Shown in pieces: positions 14,592-26,296 of a DNA stretch of 64,000 bases. The DNA is from Psilocybe azurescens. Its lineage: Eukaryota; Basidiomycota; Agaricomycetes; Agaricales; Agrocybaceae. Where the stretch lies: contig JAJIRX010000496.1 of assembly GCA_023853785.1 (NCBI GenBank), positions 558,001-622,000 on the forward strand, in the 5' to 3' direction. Every line of letters starts with the position of its first letter. The stretch's first letter is position 1. The position numbers were made by a program, and so were the translations under genes. Below the pieces are notes generated by a model. The model saw only the letters and a program-made list of their open reading frames with translations. It ran no database searches and was not told the origin of the DNA.

Positions 14592-15190
14592 GACTCACAA
14601 TGCTATAAATTGATAGATAGTGGTAGGTTTTAAAAATATCGCAGACACAATTTCATGAGTTTGTCATCGTAATACTAGATTATTATGGAATTGACGCTGG
14701 CCTCTGCATGAAGATAGGGTAGCTGCAATATTATTGTCAATTGGGAACAAGATATCAGATTCTCGGGACTGGCAATGTTATAAATTGATAGATAGTGGTA
14801 GGTTTTAAAAATATTGCAGATGCAATTTCATGAGTTTGTCACTGCGATGCTGGATTATTATGGAGTTGAAACCAGCCTCTGCAAGAAGATAGGGCTACTG
14901 CAATATTATTATCAACTGTCAAATCGGTATCAGATTCTTGAAACTCACAATGTATCATAAGTCATGCAGCTTTTTGCAAGCTGCATACAATATGACACAG
15001 AGATTTCAATGCCAGAGCTTACTGTCGTCGATGGTCTACAAGGTATCAGATTCTCAGAGACTCACAATACATTGCAAACCAAGCCGCTATCTGTGAGCTG
15101 GATACAATATGGTCAACAGATTCCAATGCTGGTACTTGCTGCTGTTGTCGGACTGACCAACTATGACTTCAGACCGGAACCCCTCCTGAA
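14592..15190 (+). repeat. Two-tier tandem repeat
   Basis: Two long units with a period of about 176 bp share TATAAATTGATAGATAGTGG (at 14603 and 14779), TTTCATGAGTTTGTCA and AGAAGATAGGG. They are followed by two shorter related units of ~117 bp beginning ACTCACAATG (14942) and ACTCACAATA (15059), sharing GATACAATATG/CATACAATATG. All units are preceded by ATCAGATTCT. No gene is evident. Confidence 0.75.
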
Positions 15191-16080
15191 TATCAACCAC
15201 AGCATTCAGGATATCATACCAAAAAGAAAGAGAAGTGGATATATTTTGAGCAGACGCGTAGCTAGTACATAAGCTGCAGGTATTAAAACTGCCGAGGCAT
15301 GACCACCCCTCTCCCCCCTGTCAGGAATATTGTCTCATGCCACTATTACTTAATGATATCGATGACCTGATAATCAACCTCTTCCATCATAAACCAGTCT
15401 CAAGACTACCTGAAGACTATCGTTGCCGAACACGGTCAGCAAGGCTGAGAAAAAAATAGTCAGCCATGAAGAAACACCAACATAAGTGTTAAGAAACCCA
15501 CAGCACCAGTAACCTTCCAGATGTTATGATTCCGAGCGACACAGTTCTATATAAAAGGTGACTTTCCAACAGCCTAGATATGAAATATGAAGAACTCACC
15601 CTCATAGCTTCGCAATGAGTAAGACGTAAGAAAACACATAATCATTCTGCCACACCTTGTGAAGAATCAGAACATCAAAGCTTGGATATAGTCCAGTCGT
15701 ACTTACCCATTCAATTGGCTCACGAAATTTAGCGTTCCTGATTGAGGGGCTTCAGGAGAAATGTAGGAATGAATATGGGTCCCGAAGAGGGAACGAATTG
15801 GCGATCAAGATGCTTCAATTCAACCTAAGCTGTGTGTTTTCGTTGGCAATCGGAACCACCCACCTCGGAACTACACACCTCCAGAATGCGATCAGTAAAA
15901 CGTTGGGCAGGGAAGAGCTGAACCATCACCTAAAGCAGTGCGAATGGAGAAGTGTCGACGATGGTCGGCTGAGTGTGTTCTTGGAGTCTGAGCGAGTTGT
16001 TAAGTTGGAATATTTGTGTTCGTTGGTGGTGTGTGAGAGTAGAGTTGGTTGGGGGTTCTAGTTAGTAGAAAGGCCGAGTT
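15191..16080. other. No gene supported
   Basis: A few short open frames, including an 87-codon forward one at 15798-16061, with no recognisable content. Possible splice-like signals on the reverse strand near 15600-15700 do not join into a convincing protein. Confidence 0.3.
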
Positions 16081-16089
16081 TTATATCCT

Positions 16090-16930
16090 TCATGCTTGTG
16101 GAGCCGCTCCACCTTCACACACTAAACAACTTGGCTTGATGGCCATTGCTTTGCATGGCATAACAAGTCCTTTTTGTGGGACTGATTTGAACCATCCTTG
16201 CTTACTTATGCTTATACTTTTTAGCATCAAAATTTTATAATTACATATACTGAACAATTCATTATGCACAATACCAAAAAATAGAGAAAAAGGGGCCATC
16301 TTACTATGTGGGGGCCATATTTTTACCATCCTGCCTCACACTTTATGGCTTCAAAAATTATAAGCTATATAATGAATGACCTGCTATGCACAATGCAAAA
16401 AACTGGAGAAAAGGGAGCTGTTTTGTGATGTCAGAGCCTGATTTTGCACTTTTAGCACATTCATTACAATATTTTGGCCCTTACATTGAACATAAAAATA
16501 TAAAAAATTCAGATTAATGTTCATATGAGCTGTCTATATGAGAGTGCTAAAAATCAGATTTAAAAAGCTACAGTTGTGAAGTTATAAATGAAAAGTGTCA
16601 ATTTACAAACACTGGTGATAGTACAATCAAAATGCTGGATGACAAATGCAACAGAATTCAGAATTCATGTCATGTTATCAAAGCGATGGAAGGAGTTGAG
16701 ACTTGAGTGTGGTTCCACTTGCCCATCGAGTGTGGGAGATTGTGCCAAGTAAAACCAGGGCTTTGTAAGGCAAATAAAGCAAGAAAACTTAGGCAAAAAT
16801 CATGTGCAGATTGCAATGAGTTTCCTTGATGAAGGACATGTGAGTACACCCAAGTTTTTCTTCCTCAAACCACCTCCTCAGGAGGAATCCATAAAATTGC
16901 ACCCACTCACCTCCCAATTATATTAGAATT
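16090..16930. mobile_element. AT-rich insertion, probably transposon-derived
   Basis: Composition changes sharply from the ~45-50% GC surroundings to strongly AT-rich sequence. Related short phrases recur inside it, such as TGCACAATACCAAAAAATAG and TGCACAATGCAAAAAACTGG, each followed by AGAAAA and GGG. No transposase frame and no clear ends were found. Calling it mobile is inference from composition and internal repetition. Confidence 0.4.
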
Positions 16931-18979
16931 TTCCTAATACTTTCAGTGTGCATCTGTGTGTAGATAATTAAAGGTCTCCTTCTAGCCTCTTACTAGTGAG
17001 TCAACTACGCTACAACACATGCTCAAGGTGACTATATAGGCTAACCACAACATAACACGTCTGGCTTCGTGTCTCAACTTCAAGTGGCGTATAATCACGT
17101 GACCTGAACCCTATGTAGTCACTTTCACCCAACCACACGGAATCACAAGATTCTGCCACCTCAAATCATCTGACTCGCTTGAAAGCTCTAGACTCGCCCG
17201 ATTACAAAGCGCATCATTCGGCAAAAAATAACTCGGGAGAAGCCGGTTTACAAAAGCAATTCACGTTCACGTCACATTATTGAAGACAAAACAGGGAATA
17301 TATTCGCACAAAGATAGATTCTTGACATTGCGCCCTCGCTGGGTCCCTGTGTAAAGAACGAGTCTTTACTTACGTAAAGGACTCGTAACAACAAAATGAC
17401 GCGCTACTGGGGCCAGAGCGCAGCCGCTTTTGTCGGGCCCCACTATTAGTTACCTAATCGGAAGTATTGGGTCTGACGATGTCGGCGCCCCGTGTCGCAT
17501 CTCGTTGAGCTGTTGGTGGGAGCTGGTGGCATTTCCTCTTAGTGAAAGGAGCATTTCCAGTAGCGTGGGCCATACTGATATCTGAACGAAACACTCAATG
17601 AAAATCTTCTGAGAAAAGTCGTAGTTCTTATCCTGATTTTCAGTCGTGATTGACGCGGGTGGCCTGCACTGCATTTCCGCTTGTTCCAGCCCGAGACCGC
17701 TATCGAAAGATTGGTGAGAGTCAAGAAAGCCAGAAAAGTCCAAAATTCAAATAGCTGGCAAAACATTGTGACGAATTCTTTGACTTGCTGCATGAGAACA
17801 GTTTTTTTTTGTCGCCTGAAGAGCCACATAGGTTCACCCATCCCCTAGCACTTCGAACACAAAAATGTTAGATACGAGGCGTTAAGTCGAACGAAAATAC
17901 AAGCATACTGTCTTTAGCCCTTTTCTTGTCGCCACGAGCACTATACCAAGATTGGTAGGCATTCCATGCGGTCAGAGCTGAAGGTTTGACGTTTTCCTGG
18001 CCGACCAGGGCGGAAGAAAACATGAGCGGGTCATTGTATGACCAGCCTTTCTAGGCTGAGAAGAATATGATGCCTCTTGAATGTAGTCTCATTCGTCCAT
18101 CATATCAAAAATTTCCGTCCCTCTTCTGCAGTCGATATATAGGCGATACTCCTCTTGCGCTGCCACTTCCACTTCCATTTGTGTTCCAATTCCTCCCTGT
18201 CCGACCCTTCCAAGTCATCCTATCTCCGCTATCCTCCTGAGACTCTTGATTGCGATTCACGACGAGATCTGCTCTCCTCAATTTTTCGGTGTCGTCATCA
18301 TACTCCGGTCCACGGTCCTCGGTGTCGCCGTAGTTTCAATGGAGGGCGGGAAAGTACACGAGTAGCGAGCCTGGACGTGTACCTAACAATTAAATATGAG
18401 TCAGCGGATAAAAGGATAGGGAAGAAATCTACTATCTTCAATGAAATCGTCTGGAGAAAGAGGTGAACACGCATAACGGACACAAAAAGTGCGAAGCATG
18501 AACGAACATAACGGGACCCTTCCTCATCGCTCTTCGCCCTCTGTTCTCTCGTTGTCTACTGCTGCCTCCAGATCAAGTAAAAGGTGAACAGCGGTAGTAA
18601 CCTCCTGGAATCAAACGATAAGCCACATTGGTCTGAGCTTGAATAGAACATATGCATCTTGATGGCGATTCTAGATGAGGACTTGGTTAGCAAACATGTC
18701 TTCTATGGATTTGAGAACGAGGTCTACGCAACACCAACCCACAGAGCCAGTGCTTCGCGAGAGTAGCATGGACGCCAAGTCGTGCATCTCCACATGGTAG
18801 AGTGATTTTTTCTTTATTTGAATTTCGAGATGTACTCATCCAATCTCATTTAATTTGTTTTAAAGGGCACTACGCCATTCTATATACCAACTAACAATAT
18901 CGAAAAAAAAGACTTACGAGGCTTGGTGGATGATGAGGGAGAGTGCGATTGACGATGGTGGTACGGAAGAGAGTGGAAA
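16931..18979. other. No gene supported
   Basis: Reverse frames at 17450-17743 and 17539-17841 and a forward one at 18155-18466 show no family features. A TATATAGG box near 18135 followed by a CT-rich stretch resembles a fungal promoter and 5' leader, but no credible protein follows it. Confidence 0.3.
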
Positions 18980-19112
18980 GGCGTGTGAATGTAGAAATCA
19001 ACAAAACAAGTCGTACCGAATCAAGGATCCCCGGGTAACCGGTGGTACTACTTACCCGAGGATCCTCGATTCGGGCGCGAACTTCCCTCTTCGATAGTGA
19101 CTTTCACACGCC
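18980..19112. mobile_element. Foldback (hairpin) element, copy 1
   Basis: Imperfect inverted arms beginning GGCGTGTGAA and ending TTTCACACGCC enclose a palindromic core with CGAATCAAGGATCCCCGGGTAA facing TTACCCGAGGATCCTCGATTCG. The same core occurs at 26944-27065. The flank at 18913-18965 (ACGAGGCTTGGTGGATGATG) reappears in reverse complement at about 27095-27147, so the two copies lie in opposite orientation and the element probably extends beyond the hairpin. Confidence 0.75.
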
Positions 19113-19534
19113 CTTGCTCATTCAAGTTACCTTCCACCATCGTCCGCCACCCATCGGGTCTCGTCTCTTTTAGGTTACCTAGTATGCTGTGCATCGTCAC
19201 TATAATAGAGTCTAGATAGTAAATATTAAAGGAGAGAAGGATGAATACTGAATTCTCACTCATTCTCAGCATTGAAATTGTCTGGTTTTAATAGCAAGTA
19301 TATTCATTATAGCAAATTGACAATGGAGAGTATTTTTAAAATGACGATAAAGACGCAGAGCAGGTGAAATACGATTTGCGTTAGGTTCAGGACATGGCTT
19401 GGAGTCAAGGTGAGCAACATTACCTTCGGCACGGTAGACGCTTCCCTCGAACCTCCAAATATATGCCCCCAGTCACAAAGATACTCCGGCGCTCCGTCTT
19501 TGGTTCACGGGACACTCTCGCCTACAAGATGGCG

Positions 19535-19880
19535 TTAGAGTGCAATGCATAGTTCGAAAAACCACTGACATATGTATGCGTTCTCAATGTAAGCGTTGCC
19601 TTCGACTGTGATGAACGTCCCTCCACTGACGAACACATTCTTCTCCAGAGGGACTTCGAAAATAAAAAAATATGTAAGCGATGTGTCGCATATAACAATC
19701 CAGAATAACATCGTACCTCCAGCCCATGTGCATACTCCTGGAAGAATGATGCACAGGAACCTCTTCAAAAGTTCTAAGAAATCTCAGTACACCCATCGAA
19801 TTTAGGCGAAAACGACTGACCTTCACCTACTATCCAGTAAGCTAATAAAAGAGCAGAGATAATGGTTTCGTTCATAGCTG
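19535..19880 (-). pseudogene. Short fragment with an N-G-G-T-F leader motif
   Basis: Reverse-strand pieces separated by possible introns. One starts MNETIISALLLAYWIV near 19876; another near 19545-19660 reads EKNVFVSGGTFITVEGNAYI. The pattern N-x-x-(I/V)-x-G-G-T-F-x-x-V-x-G-N resembles the leader found at the start of many agaricomycete NACHT/NLR-like and related proteins. No downstream domain is present, so this is at most a leader fragment. The link to that family is recognition from memory and tentative. Confidence 0.35.
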
Positions 19881-20039
19881 AGGTGAAAGGTGAGGTTGTT
19901 CCAAAAGACGAGGTTTAAAGGGGAGGAAATGATGTTAGCCAGAGTCGTCGAGAGCGGCCGACGATTACTAGTCGCTGTCTTCTCGTAGTCAGGGCGGCCA
20001 CGTGCGCGTGTCGCTTCAAACGCAATAGGCGCCCGTCAA

Positions 20040-20605
20040 TTGGCGTCAGCGATATGCGAGGGCGGCTGTGTTCCTGCCTGTTCAATGCATTCCGGACCGG
20101 CCAAGCCCTTAATTAGCCAAGTACAACGAACACTTTCCAACTTACGGATTCTCTTCTTTCTGAAATTTCATTTTCTCTCTTTGATAGCACACCTCCACCT
20201 TCTTATCCATACTTACAAGCCCTTTCTTCGTTTCCCGAAGTTGTACAACCTTACCTCCCGGGCGCGATCAACTCAGCACATCAGTCTCACTCCCTCGCCG
20301 CATTTCCGATGGAACACAACCTTGATGCCGTGGCCGTTTTGGCTGTCGCTCGATCGAGAATTCTCACCACGTCTTCGTTCATTGCCCCCATTTCAACTCA
20401 TTCCACGACTCCGCTACCTTATCTGTCCTCGCTTCCATTACCACAATACTCGATGCCTCCACACTGGACTCTGTCAACCGCCAGTTCATCCTGGAACGAG
20501 CCCGAGGCCAGTTCCACGATACTGACATCTGATCAGCCCAATGATCATCGTACTACCTCGACGTCTTACCAGAATTCTCTAAAGTGGAAACGACTTTGGC
20601 CATAA
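20040..20605 (+). other. Weak open frames, not accepted as genes
   Basis: Frames at 20040-20525 (161 codons) and 20309-20605 (98 codons) overlap, are low-complexity (Ser/Thr/Pro/Leu) and show no motifs. The shorter one starts MEHNLDAVAVLAV. A gene is possible but unsupported. Confidence 0.2.
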
Positions 20606-20770
20606 TCACAACAGTTCACAACCGATTGGCGAATAACTGACACATCCTCTCTATCAGACTCGCCAGCGAAAATATGGGATGAAATGTGACAAAAATTTTC
20701 GAGATCTTGAACATCCAGCACCAAAACTGCCACGAAAATCTATTTTGTTACCTTCACACTTTGAAACAAT

Positions 20771-21187
20771 GGATGACTTCCCGTAGACTTTTAGTGTATG
20801 TCTGGTGCCAATAAAATGCACCAGAATAATTAAAATTATTGATGGCCCAAAAAATAATGCACATACACCAGATCCGTAGCCCGCATACACCAGACTACAC
20901 CAGACTATAAATTTATTTTCAAGCATTGAATACGTCAGCGCATCGGTGATGGCAGTCAGGTGAGCTGTCCCTTTATGGCAACTCATCTGATGGCTTGTAT
21001 TCTGGTGTACGAAAAACTGCAAAAAAGTATTTAGAACGGCCTCCTGACCCCATCCCAGATTATTATTTTAGAACGCCTCAAATCGCGAAAATATTTTTTT
21101 GATGGCATCTCCGGCATCTCCGGCAAGTGGAATCTGGTGTATTCTATTGGCACCAGACGTACATTAAAAAGTCTACGGAAGTCATCC
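20771..21187. mobile_element. 417-bp inverted-repeat element (MITE-like)
   Basis: The left arm 20771-20824 begins GGATGACTTCCCGTAGACTT and the right arm 21134-21187 is its reverse complement with a few differences. Both contain GTCTGGTGCCAATA and end at CACCAG. The arms are ~54 bp, and the interior is non-coding with further CACCAG repeats near 20890-20910. Length and structure fit a non-autonomous DNA transposon. A target-site duplication was not securely identified. Confidence 0.8.
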
Positions 21188-21757
21188 AATACTTCCCGCG
21201 ACATATCCCTCCACGACCATTTCTTTCCCCTAGTAAATGTGTACTACCCTTTACCATGCACTCCAGCGCCTTGACATTTTCACATTCATTTCATTTCATT
21301 TTCGTTTCCTTTAAACTACACATTTATGCTGGCGAGGTATAACGTAGCAGTACAGATATCTGAGTAGTTATGTAACATAGTTAGCTGATAATTACTATTA
21401 CCACCGTTACGATATCCAAGAATTGTTCTGGTCGCGTTGACTCTGAGTCGGAGTATTACAGAATCCTATCAGCGTACTAAGCGCCGGAGCTCTGTCGGCG
21501 GGTGTTTGATGTGTTTCGGAAGCTGCCACAAATTGAGGGAAATAGGTCGTCTATAGGCAGCCCGGGTGGGTTGGGATAGCTAAGAACAGGTAATAAGCTT
21601 ATATTTGTATACACATTCGCTTTTTTGATCTTCTCTCTTCGTAACCTCGTAGGATTACTTTGGGCTGTTGTGAATAGTCATTATAACAAAAAAATCACAT
21701 TGAGAGATTCTGCAAACTAGGACACAGTTGTTACTAAGAAATACAGTGAGCGGTGGC

Positions 21758-23484
21758 TCAAGATACTAAGGACTGAGTAGTACAGGGGTGGGAATAGTAT
21801 ATACAAATGTGCAGGGTAATTATTGAATGACGAGCACAGCTCAATCGGCCGCCCTGACGCTCGAGGGCCATGCATTGTTCCTTGAGTGCTTTGCGAGACG
21901 ATGAGGTGTTTGATTGACGATGTCGGATGGCGGCTGGGAATATTTTCCTGTCATTGTCATTGTTTAATTTAATATTCTTTTGAAAAGAGGAAGCGCTCAC
22001 GTCGTCCACCAGTTGAGTAACTCTTGGGTGCGTTTCCTTCGCAGCAGGCCCAGGGATATCCTCAAAGAAGTCGGCGACATAGTTATACAGACCCACATAG
22101 TTGAATCCTTCAAAAACTGGAGTCCATGTGGCCCCAGTTTGCAAGTTGAAATGGAGCTGGCAGTTACGGATAAGCATAGCTCGACACATGTTACATAGAC
22201 GCCGTACCTGCACAGCAGCATATGCGATAGATCGGGAGTAACCTTCTCGTTCAGACGAACCTTTGACGCCACATTGCGGCGCACGCTGGTGTTGGACGAA
22301 GTCTTCCGTGACTTGGCTGGGGGCAGGTTCTCAGCACCATTTTCCTCGTCTAAAAAATCCTTTGCCGAAGAGGGCGATGTGAATATGGCTTTATAGACCT
22401 GTAAAAACACTAAACACGAAATAAAAACTGAAAAGCAAAAGAAAATAAACACACTTTGATGAGGAGAGTGCTTTTCAAGTAGCCATTCTCCAAGTTGTTC
22501 ACATCTGGTTTGTACTTCGCATAAAAACACCTCGAGTGGTAACTGGAAGACCAATCAAATTCTTCATCGAGTGCACGTAGCTTAGCACGAGTACTGTAAA
22601 TAGAGATGAGGCCACTTGGTTGGGCTGAGTGACTGACTACTCACACAAGGCTGTCCCAATTAAACTCTGCAGGACATAAGAGTCGTCCTGTGGTGTCATG
22701 CGCGATTCCCCCTATTCTGGCAGCAGCTGGGGTCAAACAGAGGAGAGGGGTGGGGTTGGCACTGTTCAACCAATCCACGATGCATGCACAAATGCGACAC
22801 AGGTCATCGCTACGGGCGCCGTTCGCACCAACCTGAAGCTAATGCTGATTCAGTAAGTGAATATACCTGAGGCCAAGACCATGTTACCCACCGCTGCATA
22901 AAATTCGCTTAGTTCTTCAGGGGACCTTTCATCAATTGTCTTCCGGAAGTTGGGAATGAGGCACATGAGCTCCCGGACGGCTGTGTAGCTGCGTTCCCAG
23001 CTGGGCACCAGTTATATATCAACCAAGTAAAACAAACAAACATGAAGAACATACTCGCGCTTCATGCTCTCAACCCCATCCTCGTCAAGCCCATCGAGTT
23101 CACTATTCAGATCTAGGCCTTCGGGATCTAGTAGATAAGCACAATGCTTGTCTGAATCGGACACCAAGTCTCTGATCTCTCCGCAGACAAAGATCACTTT
23201 GCGTATGCCGCGTCCAAGGCGAGTGGTGGAGGTTGTGTTCCTGACAAATACCAGATCGTTGAGCTGGTGGGCAGATTTTAAAGCTCAGTTGAATTTACTC
23301 ACCGAGACTTTCTTTTCAATGACTTTTCAGTATTCATACTGTCTTTGAGCTTGAGGTATAGTCGTTTATAAACAGCGTCGGTAACTTGGTCCTCAGAGCC
23401 ATCAGAGCCAGGCGTACGAGTATCATCGACAGGAGAGGCTGGGCGAGGCTGGGAGGAACTAGTGTGCACAGGGGAGGTAGGCAT
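21758..23484 (-). CDS. DUF6698-family protein, frame interrupted
   Basis: Seven reverse-strand exons: 23484-23303, 23240-23055, 23000-22892, 22838-22645, 22594-22455, 22398-22001 and 21947-21758. The product is about 465 aa. Family marks in order: RLGRGIRKVI, IPNFRKTI, GARSDD, GRLLCPAEFNWDS, STLLIKVYKAIFTSPSSAKD, SIAYAAVQ, FFEDIPGP, and LLNWWTTKIFP near the C-terminus. DUF6698 is a large Agaricomycete family of unknown function, often in repeat-rich regions. Three single-base problems exist: an apparent extra A in the AAA at 22560-22562, and a pair near 22235 and 22040 that put the block SIAYAAVQ...FFEDIPGP in a different frame from both flanks and then restore it. With these allowed for, the length is divisible by three. 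It may be a pseudogene or carry sequence errors. Confidence 0.75.
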
Positions 23485-23609
23485 GAGCGCAAGAAGTGGG
23501 GGAATTAAACAATAAGGGGTATGCGTTTGCTCACTTTATATGTAGTATACCGTGGTGTTCGACTTAAAATTCAAAGTAGACGGTTTCGCCTTGAGCGCCA
23601 ATGTTCAGC

Positions 23610-23740
23610 GGCGTCTACTAGTCAGCCTTGACGTCACTGGTGCTACGACGGCGGCCCCACTCGTATATACACCTCGTGACGGTGGGCGGATTAAGGGTCA
23701 ATGGAGGATTTCTATTAATGACGCCGTACGCAGGTGGAGC
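23610..23740 (+). repeat. Transposon-associated repeat, copy 1 (related to 31090-31200)
   Basis: Shares with 31090-31200 the order GTCTAC, GACGTCAC/TACGTCAC, GGCCCCACTCGTATATACAC, CGGTGG-CGGAT-AAGG and AATGACGC-GTA. It contains a TATATACAC box. Copy 2 lies just ahead of the Plavaka transposase, so this may be an end or promoter region of a related element. Confidence 0.65.
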
Positions 23741-24128
23741 CAGAATCGGAAGTTCCTTGTCCTGTCTGGTCAGATACGTTTGCTAGGCCTATCAGTTACA
23801 GGTTTTGAGAATAGTTATTTCATATTTACAGATCGTAAACAATTTTTTTCTGCCTCTCCTGGTCCTTGAGTTTTCGTTTTGAGTTCTCAAGAATGATACT
23901 AGCGTCAGGTTGTCGCAATTAGTATCATAACGATCTACATGTCAGAACACCTCAGAAGCGCTTTACTGGGCCGATGAGGAACAAAATGACGAAATGTCCA
24001 GTGGTTACTACGTTGTCATATGTCAGTATATAGCTGTAAAATTGTCATTTTGGACGAATATCAACCACCACATCCCGCATCATTGAAAGGGTCTTGTTGC
24101 TCTCCTTCGCATCGCCCAAGAGACTAGA

Positions 24129-25172
24129 AGAGATCGTCATCCTACTCCACTGCTGCGCAGGCCATTGCCAGACCTATAAAGAGTCAATATGGTGAGTGGG
24201 CAACCCAAAATGAATACTCGCCCGCTCCCGTTACTCTCTCCGGCGACCAAACTGCCCAAACTCAAGCCGCGACCAATGAACAAGATTCTATCACTGAGGA
24301 GGAAACTGACTTTCCAACTGTTACAGTTAGAGACAGCTCGCGCGATTGGCGGCCCTTCTACTGTTGTTCCTTCTATTGTTTTTCCTTCTTTCCTTGTACC
24401 CCGTCCGAATCCTCAGGCAACTGCAACTGCCATATCGGACAAAGGACTTTCAAGTTCTCAGCCACAGCATCGGCACCGAGAACCAAACGAAGGACTCGGA
24501 GGGTCCAACATCCTTAATAGGATCGATGCGATCGTGAAGGCAAAAAATACGAAGGTAGTTCCATTTCTCACTCACCTGTAGCCACACTAATGATGGGTGC
24601 AAATGCCAGGGTAAATGTTCTCTTCTAGACAAGGTAGTTCCATATCTCACTCACCTGTAGCCACACTGATGATGGGCGTGAATGCCAGGGTAAACGCTCT
24701 CTTCCAGACAAGGTAGTTCCATATCTCAGTCACCTGTAGCCACACTAATGATGGGTGCGAATGCCAGGGTAAACGCTCTCTTCCAGACACATCATCCAAG
24801 TTGGTAAAGCCCCATGACTCTACGGCTCAAGACTCTGATGAAGAGCGTCAGAAGAAGAAACGGCGTATTGCTCGCCGTGTCAACGACGATAAGGGCTGGA
24901 TCAAATACGAGGTGGCAGGAATAGCGGATACCCTCAATGTCATGGGTAAACGAGTGATGCAGGACAGCCGAAACCTCAACGATACATTGACAAAGGAGGA
25001 ACTCGAGATCGCCGGATATCAAGGTAAGCATTGGAGGGATTGAAGACGAGATTGAGGATATTAAGGCGCTGTATGGAGGAGATCGCCCGATGAAGCAAAG
25101 GAGGAGAGGAAAGACATTAGCAATGTGCTGGAAGACATTATCATGGAAATCCAAAAACTTGAAAGAGACTGA
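24129..25172 (+). CDS. Unknown protein with a tandemly triplicated intron
   Basis: A continuous reading frame runs from a likely acceptor near 24129 (KSQYGEWATQNEYSPAPV, then a Thr/Glu-rich acidic part). A second block (SDKGLSSSQPQHRHREP to NRIDAIVKAKNTK) ends at 24554. Three 74-nt introns follow, separated by two 5-nt exons, then KLVKPHDSTAQDSDEERQ, a basic stretch KKKRRIARR, and a helical C-terminus (GIEDEIEDIKALYGG, then EERKDISNVLEDIIMEIQKL) ending at about 25172. No family is recognised; composition suggests a nuclear or DNA-associated protein with a C-terminal coiled coil. The junction between the first two blocks is uncertain, and single-base frame changes occur near 25022 and 25091. 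It may be decaying. Confidence 0.5.
24555..24786 (+). repeat. Intron in three tandem copies (79-bp period)
   Basis: Three 74-nt copies at 24555-24628, 24634-24707 and 24713-24786 each start GTAGTTCCAT and end TTCTAG or TTCCAG. They are separated by ACAAG (24629-24633 and 24708-24712). All three carry donor and acceptor signals. Reading both ACAAG units as exons keeps the frame between the flanking coding blocks (10 nt added). Skipping one or both breaks it. Confidence 0.85.
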
Positions 25173-25517
25173 ATTTGTACATACCAAATCCGATCAAAGC
25201 CATTAACTTGTACATATCATCCATGTAAAATGACTATTTTCTGTACTCTTTTCTGAATCTACACCCCATTCACGCTATCTTGTCAATGCTATACCAAAGC
25301 AAGAACACCATCGTATTGCGTGAGTTCTATTTTTGTTAGAATAATTGGAGAAACTTACCGGATTGACGAGTTAGCTGCGGATCTCAGAATGCTTAAATTT
25401 ATCACTAAGGCCTTTTGTATGCATTTCACCCGCATGATGCGCTACAATTGAAAAGCTTCCACAGAGCAGGGGCCATAAATATCGGGTGATACGGAGAGCA
25501 AGGAAAGCAGCCTAAAG

Positions 25518-26296
25518 CTATAAGTTGACGGGCTGCTGGGCGATAACAGCAAGTATTGATTTCCCCAGGTCTAAATCTAGAGGGCAATTAGAAATCACTA
25601 TAAATGACAAGCGTACGAAGACCCTTACCTGAAAACCCACTGGCAACGAGAGCGACGGAAAGAGTTCTGCCAACATCGTCACAAGTACATCCAATTCCCA
25701 CTGGCTTCGGAGCAAGGTTTCTGAGAGGATGGGTGCCGGCCAAGAGGTTCATATACGGTAGAATCAAAGCTGGGACGACTTCACTGTCCCATCGTTCCCA
25801 TCGCACCGCTTGTTTTCTTCGATGTCGACTGGGGGCAGGGCCAGCATCATCATTTAGATAAACACTGGGTCATAATCACAGACGTCGCAAAATTCGTTTC
25901 GGTTGTTGAAGAGAGCGAACGGTCCTCTTGTGGATGATCACCTGCAAATACCGCTTGGCCAGGAAAACGAACAAGACAACAAGGGTCGTATCGGGCGATG
26001 TTTCGTGATTTGGCCAGGGCAATCGTCGACGGATGGTCGTTGCAAAAATATGTCAAGATATTCTGAGCTGTAAGTGGATAAGTGTTGCAAATACGTGGAC
26101 GAAAGGGTGACACACTTGAAACGAAACATGGGCCACCCTCGTCGACAAAGCCCCATTGTTCTGAATACAACACTGGCCCAATTGCATGGTTTTTCATACG
26201 AAGGCCTGTATTGAAGTTAGTATTGTTGGTCGACTTGTAGTTGGAAGAGAACTTACTCCCACTTAAACCGCGCCAACTCCACATTCTGTCGCCATG
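25518..26296 (-). pseudogene. Transposon-related remnant, possibly KDZ-type
   Basis: Reverse-strand pieces: MWSWRGLSG at 26284, LRMKNHAIGPVLYSEQWGFV, NIARYDPCCLVRFPGQAVF, then RRKQAVRWERWDSEVVPALI with LPYMNLLAGTHPLRN near 25700-25830. The R-R-K-Q...W...VIPaLi..PY..LL..T pattern resembles the N-terminal region of KDZ-type transposases of basidiomycetes. Introns and frameshifts separate the pieces, and no catalytic region is present. The family call is tentative. Confidence 0.4.

Noticed and set aside
20654..21022. 122-codon reverse frame
   Set aside because: Overlaps the 417-bp inverted-repeat element and has no family features.
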